Positions 52,094 to 60,947 of a stretch of 64,000 nucleotides of DNA are shown here, piece by piece. Source of the DNA: CAWGXG01 sp963826505 (lineage in GTDB: Bacteria; Chloroflexota; Anaerolineae; Aggregatilineales; Aggregatilineaceae); assembly GCA_963826505.1 (NCBI GenBank), contig CAWGXG010000009.1:232918-296917 (forward strand). Reading direction: 5' to 3'. Position 1 is the stretch's first letter. Every line of letters starts with the position of its first letter. The notes under the pieces were generated by a model, which was not told the DNA's origin, did no database searches, and saw only the letters and a program-made list of their open reading frames with translations. A program made the translations under genes and the position numbers.

Positions 52094-53170
52094 ATGAGCC
52101 AGGGCACTCTGCAAAAACGCGCATATGGAACCACGGCAGATGGCAAAGCCGTCGACGAATACACCTTGACCAACGCGCAAGGGATAGAAGTAAAGTTTAT
52201 CACCTACGGTGGCATTCTCACTTCGGTCCGCCTCCCGGATCGCTCGGGCAGCATGGCCAACATCGCGTTGGGCTTCAACACGCTGAAAGAATACGAAACT
52301 AAGAGTCCCTACTTCGGCTGCATCACGGGGCGCTACGCCAACCGGATCGGCAAAGCCCGCTTTGTGCTGGATGGCGTCACCTATACGCTGGCGGCCAACA
52401 ACGGCCCGAACTCGCTGCACGGCGGGCTGAAGGGCTTCGATAAAAAAGTGTGGGCCGCCACCGAGATCGCGACCGAAGAAGGCGTCGGCGTGACGCTGGC
52501 GTACACCAGCCCGGACGGAGAAGAAGGCTACCCCGGCACGCTGGCGGTCACCGTGACCTACCTGCTGACCGCGGAAAACGCGCTACGCATCGACTATGGG
52601 GCCACGACCGACAAGGCGACCGTGCTCACCCTGACCAACCATTCCTATTTCAACCTCGCGGGTGAAGGCTCCGGCACGATCTACGATCACATTCTGACGC
52701 TCAACGCCGATCATTACACGCCCACCGACGAAGTCGCCATCCCGACCGGCGAAATCGCGTCAGTGGAGGGCACCGTCTTTGATTTTCGCCAGCCCAAAGC
52801 TATCGGCCCCGGGGAGCGTTCCAACGATCCGCAGATCGTGTGGGCGCACGGCTACGATCACAACTGGGTTTTGAACCGCCCCTCGGCGGCGGATACGTCC
52901 CTGCTGCCCGCGGCGCGCGTCTACGAGCCGCGCTACGGGCGCGTGATGGAAGTCTGGACGACCGAGCCGGGCATCCAGTTTTACGCCGGGAATTTCATGG
53001 ACGCGACGCTGGTCGGCAGCGGCGGGCACCTCTACCGCCAGAGCGACGGTTTCGCGCTCGAAACGCAGCATTACCCGGACTCGCCCAACCAGCCGAATTT
53101 CCCGTCCGTCGTGCTGCGCCCTGGTGAGGTCTACGAGTCCACGACGATCTTCAAATTCGCCACCGACTGA
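52094..53170 (+). CDS. galM: Aldose 1-epimerase (mutarotase)
   Basis: 358-residue GalM interconverting alpha and beta anomers of glucose or galactose. Family motifs: NIALGFNTLKEYETKSPYFG, GRYANRIGKARF, NNGPNSLHGGLKGFDKKVW (substrate His at about 101), TNHSYFNLAGEGSG (catalytic acid His at about 180), DHNWVL, and the catalytic Glu in FALETQHYPDSPNQPNFPS near 315. ATG 52094 is used with AGGACG upstream. Next genes are sugar-kinase related. Confidence 0.93.
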   Translation: MSQGTLQKRAYGTTADGKAVDEYTLTNAQGIEVKFITYGGILTSVRLPDRSGSMANIALGFNTLKEYETKSPYFGCITGRYANRIGKARFVLDGVTYTLAANNGPNSLHGGLKGFDKKVWAATEIATEEGVGVTLAYTSPDGEEGYPGTLAVTVTYLLTAENALRIDYGATTDKATVLTLTNHSYFNLAGEGSGTIYDHILTLNADHYTPTDEVAIPTGEIASVEGTVFDFRQPKAIGPGERSNDPQIVWAHGYDHNWVLNRPSAADTSLLPAARVYEPRYGRVMEVWTTEPGIQFYAGNFMDATLVGSGGHLYRQSDGFALETQHYPDSPNQPNFPSVVLRPGEVYESTTIFKFATD

Positions 53171-53263
53171 CCTCGATTCCCCTATGCTGTTAAGCGATGT
53201 GCGGGCGCTCTGTGATGGCAGGGTGCCCGCGCTGCATTCTGACGTGTGAAGGAGCACCAACGC

Positions 53264-53944
53264 GTGAAGATTCAGATATACACCATGCAGACGCCAGACG
53301 AAGCGCGGGCGATCGCCGCGTTGGGCGTCAATCATGTGGGCGTGACGCCCTCCGAGCGCGGCCTGCCTGGCGAGATCGGTTTTGACGCCGCACGTGCGAT
53401 CTGTGACGCCGTGCGCGGCGCGGCGGTGTCCGTGGCGCTCTCGGTGGAGGACGATCCGGACGCGATCGCGGCGATGGTGCGCGCCGTGGGACCGGACGTA
53501 CTGCACCTGTGCGGCCTGACCGGTGCGGTATCCCCGGACGCGGTGCGCGCCCTGCGCGCTGACCTGCCCGGCGTGCGCATCATGCAGGCTATCTCGGTAG
53601 GCGGGCCGGACGCGCTCGATCTGGCGCGGGAATACGCACCCGTAGCCGACTTCTTGATCCTTGATACGCAGGCCCCCGACATCGCCGGGATTGGTGCGTC
53701 CGGCAAAACGCACGACTGGTCGATCAGCCGGGCTATTGTAGAGGCAGTGAACGTGCCGGTCATCCTGGCGGGCGGGCTCGGGCCGGACAATGTCGCGGAC
53801 GCGATCCGCGCGGTGCGGCCGTGGGGCGTAGATTCGCTCACGCACACCAACCGCCCACTGCCGGGCGGCGGCTTCGTCAAAGACCTGGACCGCGTACGCG
53901 CCTTCGTCGCGGCGGCGCACAGTGCCACCGAGGCCGGCACATGA
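53264..53944 (+). CDS. TrpF-like (phosphoribosylanthranilate isomerase family) protein lacking the catalytic Cys
   Basis: 226-residue TIM-barrel resembling TrpF. The C-terminal half matches well: YAPVADFLILDTQAPDIAG, ASGKTHDWSISRAIV, VPVILAGGLGPDNVADAI, GVDSLTHTN (where TrpF has GVDVSSGVE). The general acid Asp in LILDT is kept. But the N-terminal strand, normally KICG with the general-base Cys, reads KIQIYTM, and the phosphate-site Ser-Gly pair is changed to LTHTN, so classic isomerase activity is doubtful. GTG 53264 has AAGGAG nine bases upstream. Its stop overlaps the start of a PfkB kinase, not trp genes, pointing to a sugar-phosphate role. Confidence 0.75.
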   Translation: MKIQIYTMQTPDEARAIAALGVNHVGVTPSERGLPGEIGFDAARAICDAVRGAAVSVALSVEDDPDAIAAMVRAVGPDVLHLCGLTGAVSPDAVRALRADLPGVRIMQAISVGGPDALDLAREYAPVADFLILDTQAPDIAGIGASGKTHDWSISRAIVEAVNVPVILAGGLGPDNVADAIRAVRPWGVDSLTHTNRPLPGGGFVKDLDRVRAFVAAAHSATEAGT

Positions 53945-54907
53945 CCGGCCCTGTCCTGGTGCTTGGGGATGCCAACGTCGATCTGGCGATCCGCCTGCCC
54001 CGGCGCGAATCCGGGGGCGCAGCCCGCGCCCTGACGCAGCCGGAACCGCAGTTGTTCGGCGGGGGCTCAGCGGCGAATGCCGCCGTCGCGGCGGCGCGGC
54101 TGGGCCTGTCAGTAGCTTTTGTGGGGACGGTGGGCGATGACGGCTACGGCCGCTGGGTGCGGGCCGATCTGGCGGGCGAAGGGATCGACGTGAGCGGTAT
54201 GCGAGCTCGTGCCCGACGCGTACACGCCGATGGTGATCGCCATGATCGAAGCCAGCGGCGAGCGCAACATCGTGGTGTGGCCGCCGCACGGCGGCGCGGA
54301 TAAGCGCCTGTCCCCGGACGATCTCGACCCGGCGCAGATCGAGGGCGCGGCCTGGCTGCATACGTCCGGCATGATTCTGCGCGATTCCCCCGTGCGCGAG
54401 GCGGCGCTGGCCGCCATGCACACCGCGCACGCGGCCGGTGTGCCCGTCTCGCTGGATCTCAATTTGCGGCTGGAACTATGGGGTTGGCGCGACGACATCC
54501 GCGCGACGCTGGCCCGCGCGCTGCCGCTGTGTGATGTGGTCTTCGGCAGCGCCACGGAAGAAATCGTCCCGCTGGCGAATCTACCCGGCGCTCCGACCGT
54601 TGCACAAGCCGCCCAGCATCTGGCGGGCGATCAGCGCGTCGTCGTGGCGCGGCTGGGCGCTGAAGGAGCGCTCGCCGCCGGACCGGACGGAGTGGTACAG
54701 GTGCCCGCCTTCCCGGTCGCCGTGGTGGATACGCTCGGCGCGGGCGACGCCTTCGACGGCGGGTTCATCGCCGGGCGATTGAACGGCGGCAGTATCGCGG
54801 ACGCGCTGCGCTGGGGCAGCGCCGTCGCCGCGCTGAAGATCGGCCAGCCGGGCGCGCGTGGACTCCCAGCGCGGGCAGACGTGGAGCGTTTGTTGGCGGG
54901 AGTGTAG
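53941..54907 (+). CDS. PfkB-family carbohydrate kinase, frameshifted
   Basis: Ribokinase-fold sugar kinase of about 320 residues. N-terminal GPVLVLGDANVDLAIRLPRR and FGGGSAANAAVAAARLGLSVAFVG (PfkB signature 1) are in one frame; near 54200 the frame shifts by one base, after DVSGM, and continues as VPDAYTPMVIAMIEASGERN. The C-terminus carries VVDTLGAGDAFDGGFIAG (signature 2, with the GAGD catalytic Asp). ATGA overlap with the TrpF-like gene indicates a joint unit. Substrate unknown. Confidence 0.85.
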
Positions 54908-54929
54908 AGGCAAATTTGGCCTGTTTCTT

Positions 54930-56204
54930 CTACGGCTGTACCGCGTCAAAGGCCGGATAGGCAGTCAGCGTGGCGATCACCAGCGGCGCGGACTCGCCCA
55001 GCGCAGCGGCATTCAGCGTGATTGTGCCGTCCGTCTGCACGGCGCTGAACACAGCGCGCTCACCGCTGACCCACAGCAGATATACCACGCGCGTGTCGCC
55101 TGAAAGGAAGCGCATCGGAGAACCGCCCGGCCCACCAATCCATACGTCGCCCGGCGCGGTCGTGTAGGCGAAGCGCGCCGCGCCCGGCAGCCAGCCCAAC
55201 ACCGCTACCACTCCGGACGATCCGAGCGTGCCGTCCGCGTAGACGGTCGCGTCGCTCCCATCATAGCGGGCCAGCATAAGCGCGATGGCCGTCTTTTGAG
55301 TCGACTCGCGCTGCGCCGTATAGGCAATCCACGCGCCATCGGCGGAAAACATCGGCAGGCCAAAGAAATCCGCATCCAAGCCGCCGACCGGCTGCGCCGT
55401 GCCCGTGACCGGCACCCACCACACCGTCGTCGAGGGCGAAGACGGTCCGTAGAGCAGGTCTGGCAGAGGAATCGCCACGCGCAGACCGCTGCTGTCCGGC
55501 AGCCAACGCGGTGACGGTCGCCAGTGCGTTTCGCTGCCGGTCGCCACCGCATCAAAGGTGAAGGCTTCCGTGCGCTGGCCGGTCGCCGTGTCGAGCCATG
55601 CGATGGTACCCGGCGTCTCGCGGTACTGTCCCGCCGCTAACAGCGCCAGCCGCGATCCATCCGGCGCGGGGACGATATCGCCGCCGTCGCCGTCCGGCAG
55701 CAGACGCGCCAGCGAACCGGATGCCGGATCCACGCGCCACAGATCGTCAGCTTCGCGCAGGGTCATGGCCTGACCGATGAAGGTGTTGAGATAAATCGTG
55801 AGGGAATCCGGCGACCACACGATCTGGCCGAAGCGCCGTCCATCGCCCAGGGATGCCGCGTCGGCAATCTGGCGCTCGCTGGTGCCCGCCGTATCCGCGA
55901 TCCACAGGCTGAGCGGATCGCCTGCCGGGCCGCGCAGATAGGCCACGGATTCCCCATCCGGGGCGAGAAACGGCTGGATCACTGCTCCGCTGGCGATACG
56001 GCGCGGGAAAGCGTCACCCTCACGCCAGATCATCAGGTCGCCGCCCTCGGTCCACGCCACAGTCAGCGCCGGGCCGGGTACCAGCGACGGGGGCGGAGTC
56101 GCGGTCACCACGGCGGGAGTCGACTCTGGGAGCAACCCGCAGCCCGCCACCAGCACGATCGCGCCGCACAGTGCAGCAGTCAACATCACGCGCGAGGCGT
56201 GCAT
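54930..56204 (-). CDS. TolB-like beta-propeller lipoprotein
   Basis: 424-residue exported lipoprotein: the signal peptide ends in LVAGC (lipobox, Cys at about residue 22), followed by a Pro/Thr-rich linker. Repeats of the WD40/TolB type follow: FLAPDGESVAYLRGPAGDPL, IVWSPDSLTIYLNTF, PRWLPDSSGLRVAIPLP, FSADGAWIAYTAQRES. No enzymatic motif. Likely outside the membrane, binding protein or peptide. Convergent with the PfkB gene. Confidence 0.82.
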   Translation of the reverse strand: MHASRVMLTAALCGAIVLVAGCGLLPESTPAVVTATPPPSLVPGPALTVAWTEGGDLMIWREGDAFPRRIASGAVIQPFLAPDGESVAYLRGPAGDPLSLWIADTAGTSERQIADAASLGDGRRFGQIVWSPDSLTIYLNTFIGQAMTLREADDLWRVDPASGSLARLLPDGDGGDIVPAPDGSRLALLAAGQYRETPGTIAWLDTATGQRTEAFTFDAVATGSETHWRPSPRWLPDSSGLRVAIPLPDLLYGPSSPSTTVWWVPVTGTAQPVGGLDADFFGLPMFSADGAWIAYTAQRESTQKTAIALMLARYDGSDATVYADGTLGSSGVVAVLGWLPGAARFAYTTAPGDVWIGGPGGSPMRFLSGDTRVVYLLWVSGERAVFSAVQTDGTITLNAAALGESAPLVIATLTAYPAFDAVQP

Positions 56205-56233
56205 CGGGCGGCCCTCCTTGAAAGTGGACAGTC

Positions 56234-56824
56234 TTAGGCGTGGTCCAGCGGCTTGCGTCCGACAAACGTGCTGACCGTGTCATCGTCGCCCGCGTCCTGC
56301 GGCAGCACATCCACGCTCATGATCGGCGTCCAACCGGGGAAAAACTCCGGCAGCTCGCCCAACGCCAGCATGTGATCCGGGCTGAAGGTGGGACGCAGGC
56401 GCAGACGGTGGATGTTGAAGGTCTGGTAGACCACCAGCCCGCCCGGTCGCACGCAGGCCCGAATCGCCGGAAACAGCGCGCGATCCAGAAAGCGGAATAC
56501 GGCCACCACGTCATACGCGGCGGGCGGCAGTGGAAAGTCGTCCAGGTCGGCGGCGATAAACGTCACCCCACTGAGTCGCCGGCGCAGCATCTCGGCGCGC
56601 GCGAGACGCAGTGCTGCCGGACTGATGTCAATGGCAGTGACGTGGTAACCTTGCGCGGCCAGCCATAGCGCGTTGTGCCCCAGGCCGCACGCCAGATCGA
56701 GCGCGCGCGCTCCTGGCGCTGCTGGCGGCACAACCTGCGGCAGCAGGGGATTCGGTCCTCGGTCCAGACAGGCGCGCGGATCGGTGTAGCGCTGGTCCCA
56801 GCGCTCGCGGTCAGTGAGAGCCAT
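56234..56824 (-). CDS. Class I SAM-dependent methyltransferase
   Basis: 196 residues. Motif I ALDLACGLGHNALWLAAQGY (residues ~41-60), motif post-I HVTAIDISPAAL, motif II FIAADLDDFPLPPAAYDVV, and VRPGGLVVYQTFN. The beginning RERWDQRYTDPRA is a common opening of tellurite-resistance/ TehB-like methyltransferases. Substrate not determinable. Five bases from the next gene upstream. Confidence 0.85.
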   Translation of the reverse strand: MALTDRERWDQRYTDPRACLDRGPNPLLPQVVPPAAPGARALDLACGLGHNALWLAAQGYHVTAIDISPAALRLARAEMLRRRLSGVTFIAADLDDFPLPPAAYDVVAVFRFLDRALFPAIRACVRPGGLVVYQTFNIHRLRLRPTFSPDHMLALGELPEFFPGWTPIMSVDVLPQDAGDDDTVSTFVGRKPLDHA

Positions 56825-56828
56825 GAGG

Positions 56829-57671
56829 TTACACCTTGCCCATATAAACAGCTACGTAATCCGCCACGCCCGGTACCGCGTCCAGGGCTTCGCGGTCCCC
56901 AGCCATCGCCGCCATGCGCGGGTAGCGCTGGCGCATGCGGTGCACCTGATAGGCGTCGCGCACAGCGTCCAGATCGGGCACCCGCCAGTTAGCGGGCAGC
57001 GCCAGCGTCTCGGCGATGGCGCGCACGCGCTGACCGGACAGGCTGTTCCAGATGTCACGCCCGCCGCCTGCGAAAATCGCCCGCGCCTGCTCCTGATCCG
57101 CCCCGCCGCCGCTCGATTCGCCCGCCAGCCTGCCGAACAGATTCCCGCCCAAGCGGTCCACCAGCTTACCGGCTTTACGCGCGTCGACGCCCTGTTCCTG
57201 GGCGAGCTGCTGCAATTCCGGCGGCAGCGTGGATGAGGATGTATCCAGCGGCCCGGCCAGCCGTTTGCCCGCCAGAGCATCACGCAGATGGTCGACCGGG
57301 TGATCCGGGTGGCGGTGCGGTTCGAACGCGCCGGGATCTTCGTAGCGCTGACCGCCGCGATACAGAGCAAAGCCACCCGAGTCGGCGGACAGCCACGCAC
57401 ACAGCAGTGGGACATCCAGCGCCGCGCTGAGATCGGTGCAAAGACTGGCCAACCGGGCGTCGTCCAGCTCGCCGAGAATGCGCACCCAACCCTCTTGAGC
57501 TGGTGCGACGAACAGCTTAACGACGTGCGAAAGTCCCGGCGGAGTCCCGGTCCCGCCAGGAAACGGATCGTAGGATGTGAAACCCGCCCCCGCCAGCACG
57601 GCCCGCAGGTGCTCGATCACGGCGGCAGCATCGGAGGTGGGCGCGTATAGACTGGTCCAGGTGTCGCTCAT
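56829..57671 (-). CDS. Hypothetical protein
   Basis: 280 residues, unrecognised. No membrane helix or signal peptide. N-terminal half alternates strands and helices (WTSLYAPTSDAAAVIEHLRA; LCAWLSADSGGFALYRGGQRYED), and the C-terminal half (LPPELQQLAQEQGVDARKAG; WNSLSGQRVRAIAETLALP; ANWRVPDLDAVRDAYQ) is helical. ATG 57671 is supported by AAGGAGAT. Overlapped or nearly so with the methyltransferase (4 bases apart), suggesting one transcript. Confidence 0.65.
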   Translation of the reverse strand: MSDTWTSLYAPTSDAAAVIEHLRAVLAGAGFTSYDPFPGGTGTPPGLSHVVKLFVAPAQEGWVRILGELDDARLASLCTDLSAALDVPLLCAWLSADSGGFALYRGGQRYEDPGAFEPHRHPDHPVDHLRDALAGKRLAGPLDTSSSTLPPELQQLAQEQGVDARKAGKLVDRLGGNLFGRLAGESSGGGADQEQARAIFAGGGRDIWNSLSGQRVRAIAETLALPANWRVPDLDAVRDAYQVHRMRQRYPRMAAMAGDREALDAVPGVADYVAVYMGKV

Positions 57672-57697
57672 GAGCGGGATCTCCTTCGGCATTACCA

Positions 57698-58594
57698 TTA
57701 GTAACGTTCCGCAGCCGGATCGTCATCGCTGTCATCCGGCAGGCGGAAAATCAAGATGTCGGTCAGATCCACAAAGCCGATCCGGCGGCACAACCGGGCG
57801 ATCAGCGGTGTGGGCGCGAGGGCGAATACAGTTTCGCTGCCATGCCCCAGCGCAGCCCGCACGCCGGTGGCGATCAAGGGGCCTTCCATGCCCATGCCCT
57901 GCCACAACGGCAGTGTCACGACGATTTCCAGCCCGGCGACCTGATCGAAACAGGATACGTAAGCCGCCCCGCGTGGGACGCCCTCGTAACGCGCCAGCAC
58001 AAACAGCTTGTCGCCGCTGTGCGTGACCGTCGCCAGCAAGGCAGCGTCTTCTCGTGAGGACTCGCCCACCTCGACCCCGGCTTCGGCCGACCGGACGATG
58101 GACAGCCACGCTGCCAGCCCGGACTCCGTGACGGTGAGCGACGTGTCAATTTCGGGGGCCATGTGCGCTGGCGGACTGCCGTATAGGACTTCATCAGGTA
58201 GGGCGGGGCCATATACAGGCCGGTAGACCAGGATCGTGCGCACTTCTTCCCGGACCAGGCCCATCAGCGCAAGCTGCTGCTGGAAAGCCGTCGGGAAAAG
58301 CTCCCGCATAAAAACCAAACGCGGCACCCGTCCCAGGCGTTCCAGCCCGATGAACGCGACGCGCAGGTCTTCGCGCCGAATCCAGGCAACCCCTTTATGG
58401 GGCATGATGCAATTCACGTCCGGATCGTGACTGGTCGGATGTACCAGAACATCGACAGTGCCCAGTCGCTCGATCACAGCGCCGGTTTCAGTGCGCGCCG
58501 CCCGCAGATGGTCCTGGATGCCGCGCAGCACGTGCCGTTCATCACGATTGAGGGAGTCCATCACGCGTACCGGTTCCCCTGCTGGCATGCTCAT
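57698..58594 (-). CDS. GNAT-like acetyltransferase
   Basis: About 298 residues. The C-terminal third reads LFVLARYEGVPRGAAYVSCFDQVAGLEIV, then a GNAT motif A-like stretch (PLWQGMGMEGPLIATGVRAA) and FALAPTPLIARLCRRIGFVDLTDILIF. The N-terminal two thirds is a less conserved domain. ATGs at 58594 and 58588; no strong ribosome-binding site, so the start is uncertain. Substrate unknown. Confidence 0.65.
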   Translation of the reverse strand: MSMPAGEPVRVMDSLNRDERHVLRGIQDHLRAARTETGAVIERLGTVDVLVHPTSHDPDVNCIMPHKGVAWIRREDLRVAFIGLERLGRVPRLVFMRELFPTAFQQQLALMGLVREEVRTILVYRPVYGPALPDEVLYGSPPAHMAPEIDTSLTVTESGLAAWLSIVRSAEAGVEVGESSREDAALLATVTHSGDKLFVLARYEGVPRGAAYVSCFDQVAGLEIVVTLPLWQGMGMEGPLIATGVRAALGHGSETVFALAPTPLIARLCRRIGFVDLTDILIFRLPDDSDDDPAAERY

Positions 58595-58696
58595 CAGGGA
58601 GCTATGTGGCCCCCACTTGTGGCCCCCAGTGTACACCGGTTACCCGCGCCGGGCCAAGCGAAAAGCGACAAGCGATTCACCGCGGTAAATCTATTT

Positions 58697-59230
58697 TTAC
58701 GGCGGTTCCTGGTTTTGCTTGACGGTGCGGATCAGGCCCGCGATCAACGCCGTCTTCTGATCGTCCGTCAGGTGCGCTTCGGGATGCGCCAAGCGGTACG
58801 TGCCGGGCGGCATGCGTCCGCTGGTGATCACCTGCGCGATGCGTTCGCTGAGCGTTTTAGGCGGAAAGGGATCGTTGGGGTCGGTCAGGTCGCTGGTCAC
58901 GAAGCGGTCCCACTCGGAGAAATTGAGGTGTTTGCGGCCCTGCGTCACGTCGTACCACAGAATCCACGACGCGGGCGCGACTCGTCCGTACCAGGGATAC
59001 TGCGTCTGGTTGCTGTGGCAGTCAAAACAGGCCTGCGCCGCCAGGGCGCGCGTTTCCGGTGAATCCCAGACGGGCTCGCGCACGACCGGCGGGTTATGGT
59101 GCGGCACCGGCACAAGCTGGATCGCGATGAACACCACCGCCATGATCAGGCCGTCGATCGCCAGCGTGCGCAGCCACCATTGGCGCGTAAACGGATCACC
59201 GGCAAAGTGAGGCAGCCACGCCTTCCACAT
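58697..59230 (-). CDS. Membrane-anchored heme-binding protein
   Basis: 177 residues with one helix (WWLRTLAIDGLIMAVVFIAIQ, about 18-38) and a heme c site CFDCHSNQTQYPWYGR at about 68 (CxxCH), followed by WILWYDVTQGRKHLNFSEW and a last-part Met in GRMPPGTYRLAHPEAHL, the pattern of the Haem_bd (PF14376-like) family. The heme would face outside the membrane. May transfer electrons or sense redox; partners are not in the window. Confidence 0.85.
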   Translation of the reverse strand: MWKAWLPHFAGDPFTRQWWLRTLAIDGLIMAVVFIAIQLVPVPHHNPPVVREPVWDSPETRALAAQACFDCHSNQTQYPWYGRVAPASWILWYDVTQGRKHLNFSEWDRFVTSDLTDPNDPFPPKTLSERIAQVITSGRMPPGTYRLAHPEAHLTDDQKTALIAGLIRTVKQNQEPP

Positions 59231-59290
59231 GAAATCCCTCCCTATGTGCGGACTTGCCCACAGATTATAGGCCAGGACGCGCCTAAAGGG

Positions 59291-60619
59291 TTATGGTGTT
59301 TCAGGGTACTCGGCTTCGAATGAAGCGAATTCGACCGTCTCTTCGACGGCGCGGCCAATCTCGCCCGCGCGGGTGATCGCCACTTTGACCAGGATCGGGC
59401 CGATCAACTGCACGACGAAGGTGGTCGCCGTGACGACGTTGAGCACTAATAGCGCCAGCTCGGCGCCTTTCGGCCCCAGGGAAGCAAAACGCGTCTCGCA
59501 CGTCAGCGCGAGACCGATCGCCACCCCAGCCTGCGACAGCAGCGCCAACCCCAGGTTATTCCGGATCAGCGGGGGAGTCCCGGCGACCGCGCCGCCTACC
59601 CAGGCCCCGGCATATTTGCCCACGATACGCGTCACGATGTAGACCACACCCAGCAGACCCATTTCCGGCAGCAGGCGGACATCCAGCCCGGCTCCGACCA
59701 GCGCGAAAAACAGCACATAGATCACCGGCCCGGTTTGTTCGATCGTGAAGCGGATGTAGCGGCCATTGTGCGGCGTGTAGTTGACTACGAACACACCCAT
59801 GATCATCGTGGTGAGAATCAGCGACAGGTCCATCGTGTGAGATAACCCGGTGGCGATGAAAATCACCGCGATCGAGAACGCCATCGCGTCATGTTGGCGG
59901 CGTTCCTGGGCGTGATGCTGCCCGATGTGGTTCATGATGCGCGTCAGGAACAGCCCGAAGAGAATCCCCACCGACAGCGATCCGGCGATTTCGAACAGCG
60001 GCAGCTCGATCATTTTTAGCAGCGACAAATCGCCATGCCCGGCCAGAATGTCGCCGAGTGACAGGCCCTGGGCGCCGAGCATCGGCTCAGCCAGCGCGGC
60101 GGCGATGCTGAAAAAGATCAGCGTGATCGCGTCGTCAATGCCGATCACGGCCAGCAGCGTCGTCGTCAGCGGACCATCGGCAGCGTATTCGGCCAGCACA
60201 TCGACCGTGGCCGCCGGAGCCGTTGCCATCGCGATCGCGCCGAAGATCAGCGCGGTGGGCGTGGACTCGGTCACCAGGAAGACGCCGATCGCCACCAGGA
60301 CGAATGCCCCCAACGCTTGCAGCACAACGATAATCCCGATGTGGCGTCCGTGATGGCGCAGCTCGTCAAACCGCAGGTGCTCGCCCATATCGAACCCGAT
60401 CAGGCCCAGGGCGATCTCGCTGACGAACACGAGGCCATCGGTCAGGTCACGCGGGATGACGTTGAGAAATGAGGGACCAAGGATAGTCCCGGCCACGATG
60501 AAACCGACAACCTGAGGGATATTGAGGCGGCGGAAAAACTGGCCCACCATTGAGGCCACGACCAGTGTAATTCCAACCAGAGACAACGTGTCAAGGTTGA
60601 GGCTGCCGGAAAACTCCAT
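59291..60619 (-). CDS. CPA2-type cation:proton antiporter
   Basis: 442-residue membrane protein with about 12 hydrophobic segments. Family marks: LNIPQVVGFIVAGTILGPS at about 31, GLIGFDMGEHLRFDELRHHG, ATAPAATVDVLAEYAADGPL and IGIDDAITLIFFSIAAAL (Asp pair in the ion path) around 155-185, and a late GLALLSQAGVAIGLAL. There is no TrkA/RCK regulatory domain. Exchanges Na+ or K+ for H+. ATG 60619 with AGGAGC upstream; the longer frame to 60730 adds unrelated sequence. Confidence 0.88.
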   Translation of the reverse strand: MEFSGSLNLDTLSLVGITLVVASMVGQFFRRLNIPQVVGFIVAGTILGPSFLNVIPRDLTDGLVFVSEIALGLIGFDMGEHLRFDELRHHGRHIGIIVVLQALGAFVLVAIGVFLVTESTPTALIFGAIAMATAPAATVDVLAEYAADGPLTTTLLAVIGIDDAITLIFFSIAAALAEPMLGAQGLSLGDILAGHGDLSLLKMIELPLFEIAGSLSVGILFGLFLTRIMNHIGQHHAQERRQHDAMAFSIAVIFIATGLSHTMDLSLILTTMIMGVFVVNYTPHNGRYIRFTIEQTGPVIYVLFFALVGAGLDVRLLPEMGLLGVVYIVTRIVGKYAGAWVGGAVAGTPPLIRNNLGLALLSQAGVAIGLALTCETRFASLGPKGAELALLVLNVVTATTFVVQLIGPILVKVAITRAGEIGRAVEETVEFASFEAEYPETP

Positions 60620-60847
60620 AGCATGCTCCTGACAGGGTGGCGCAGCGGCAATCGTCGACGCACGGCGGTTGCAGTGTGGAGTTTTTCGACAGGTAGTGCG
60701 TGTCGTCGAAAGCTCGGCGGCGCGCTTCAAAGGCAGTCATTTGCTGTATTATTCTAGTCCCTATCATACCTGAAGCCATTGCGCTGAAGATGGGACGAAA
60801 CTAACCTTCCCGGCAGACAACCGTCCCGATCGGCCTTCTCAGGCCGC

Positions 60848-60885
60848 AAAAAACGCGGGACAGGGTAGTGATCTCCTGTCCCGCG
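60848..60885 (-). terminator. Terminator after the peroxiredoxin gene
   Basis: On the minus strand CGCGGGACAGG pairs with CCTGTCCCGCG followed by TTTTTT (60853-60848). It lies about 60 bases beyond the peroxiredoxin stop. Confidence 0.88.
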
Positions 60886-60947
60886 CCAATCCGAGCGATA
60901 CGCTCAGACGCCGAGCTATTCGCCCGGCAGCTCGATCGTCCACGTGC

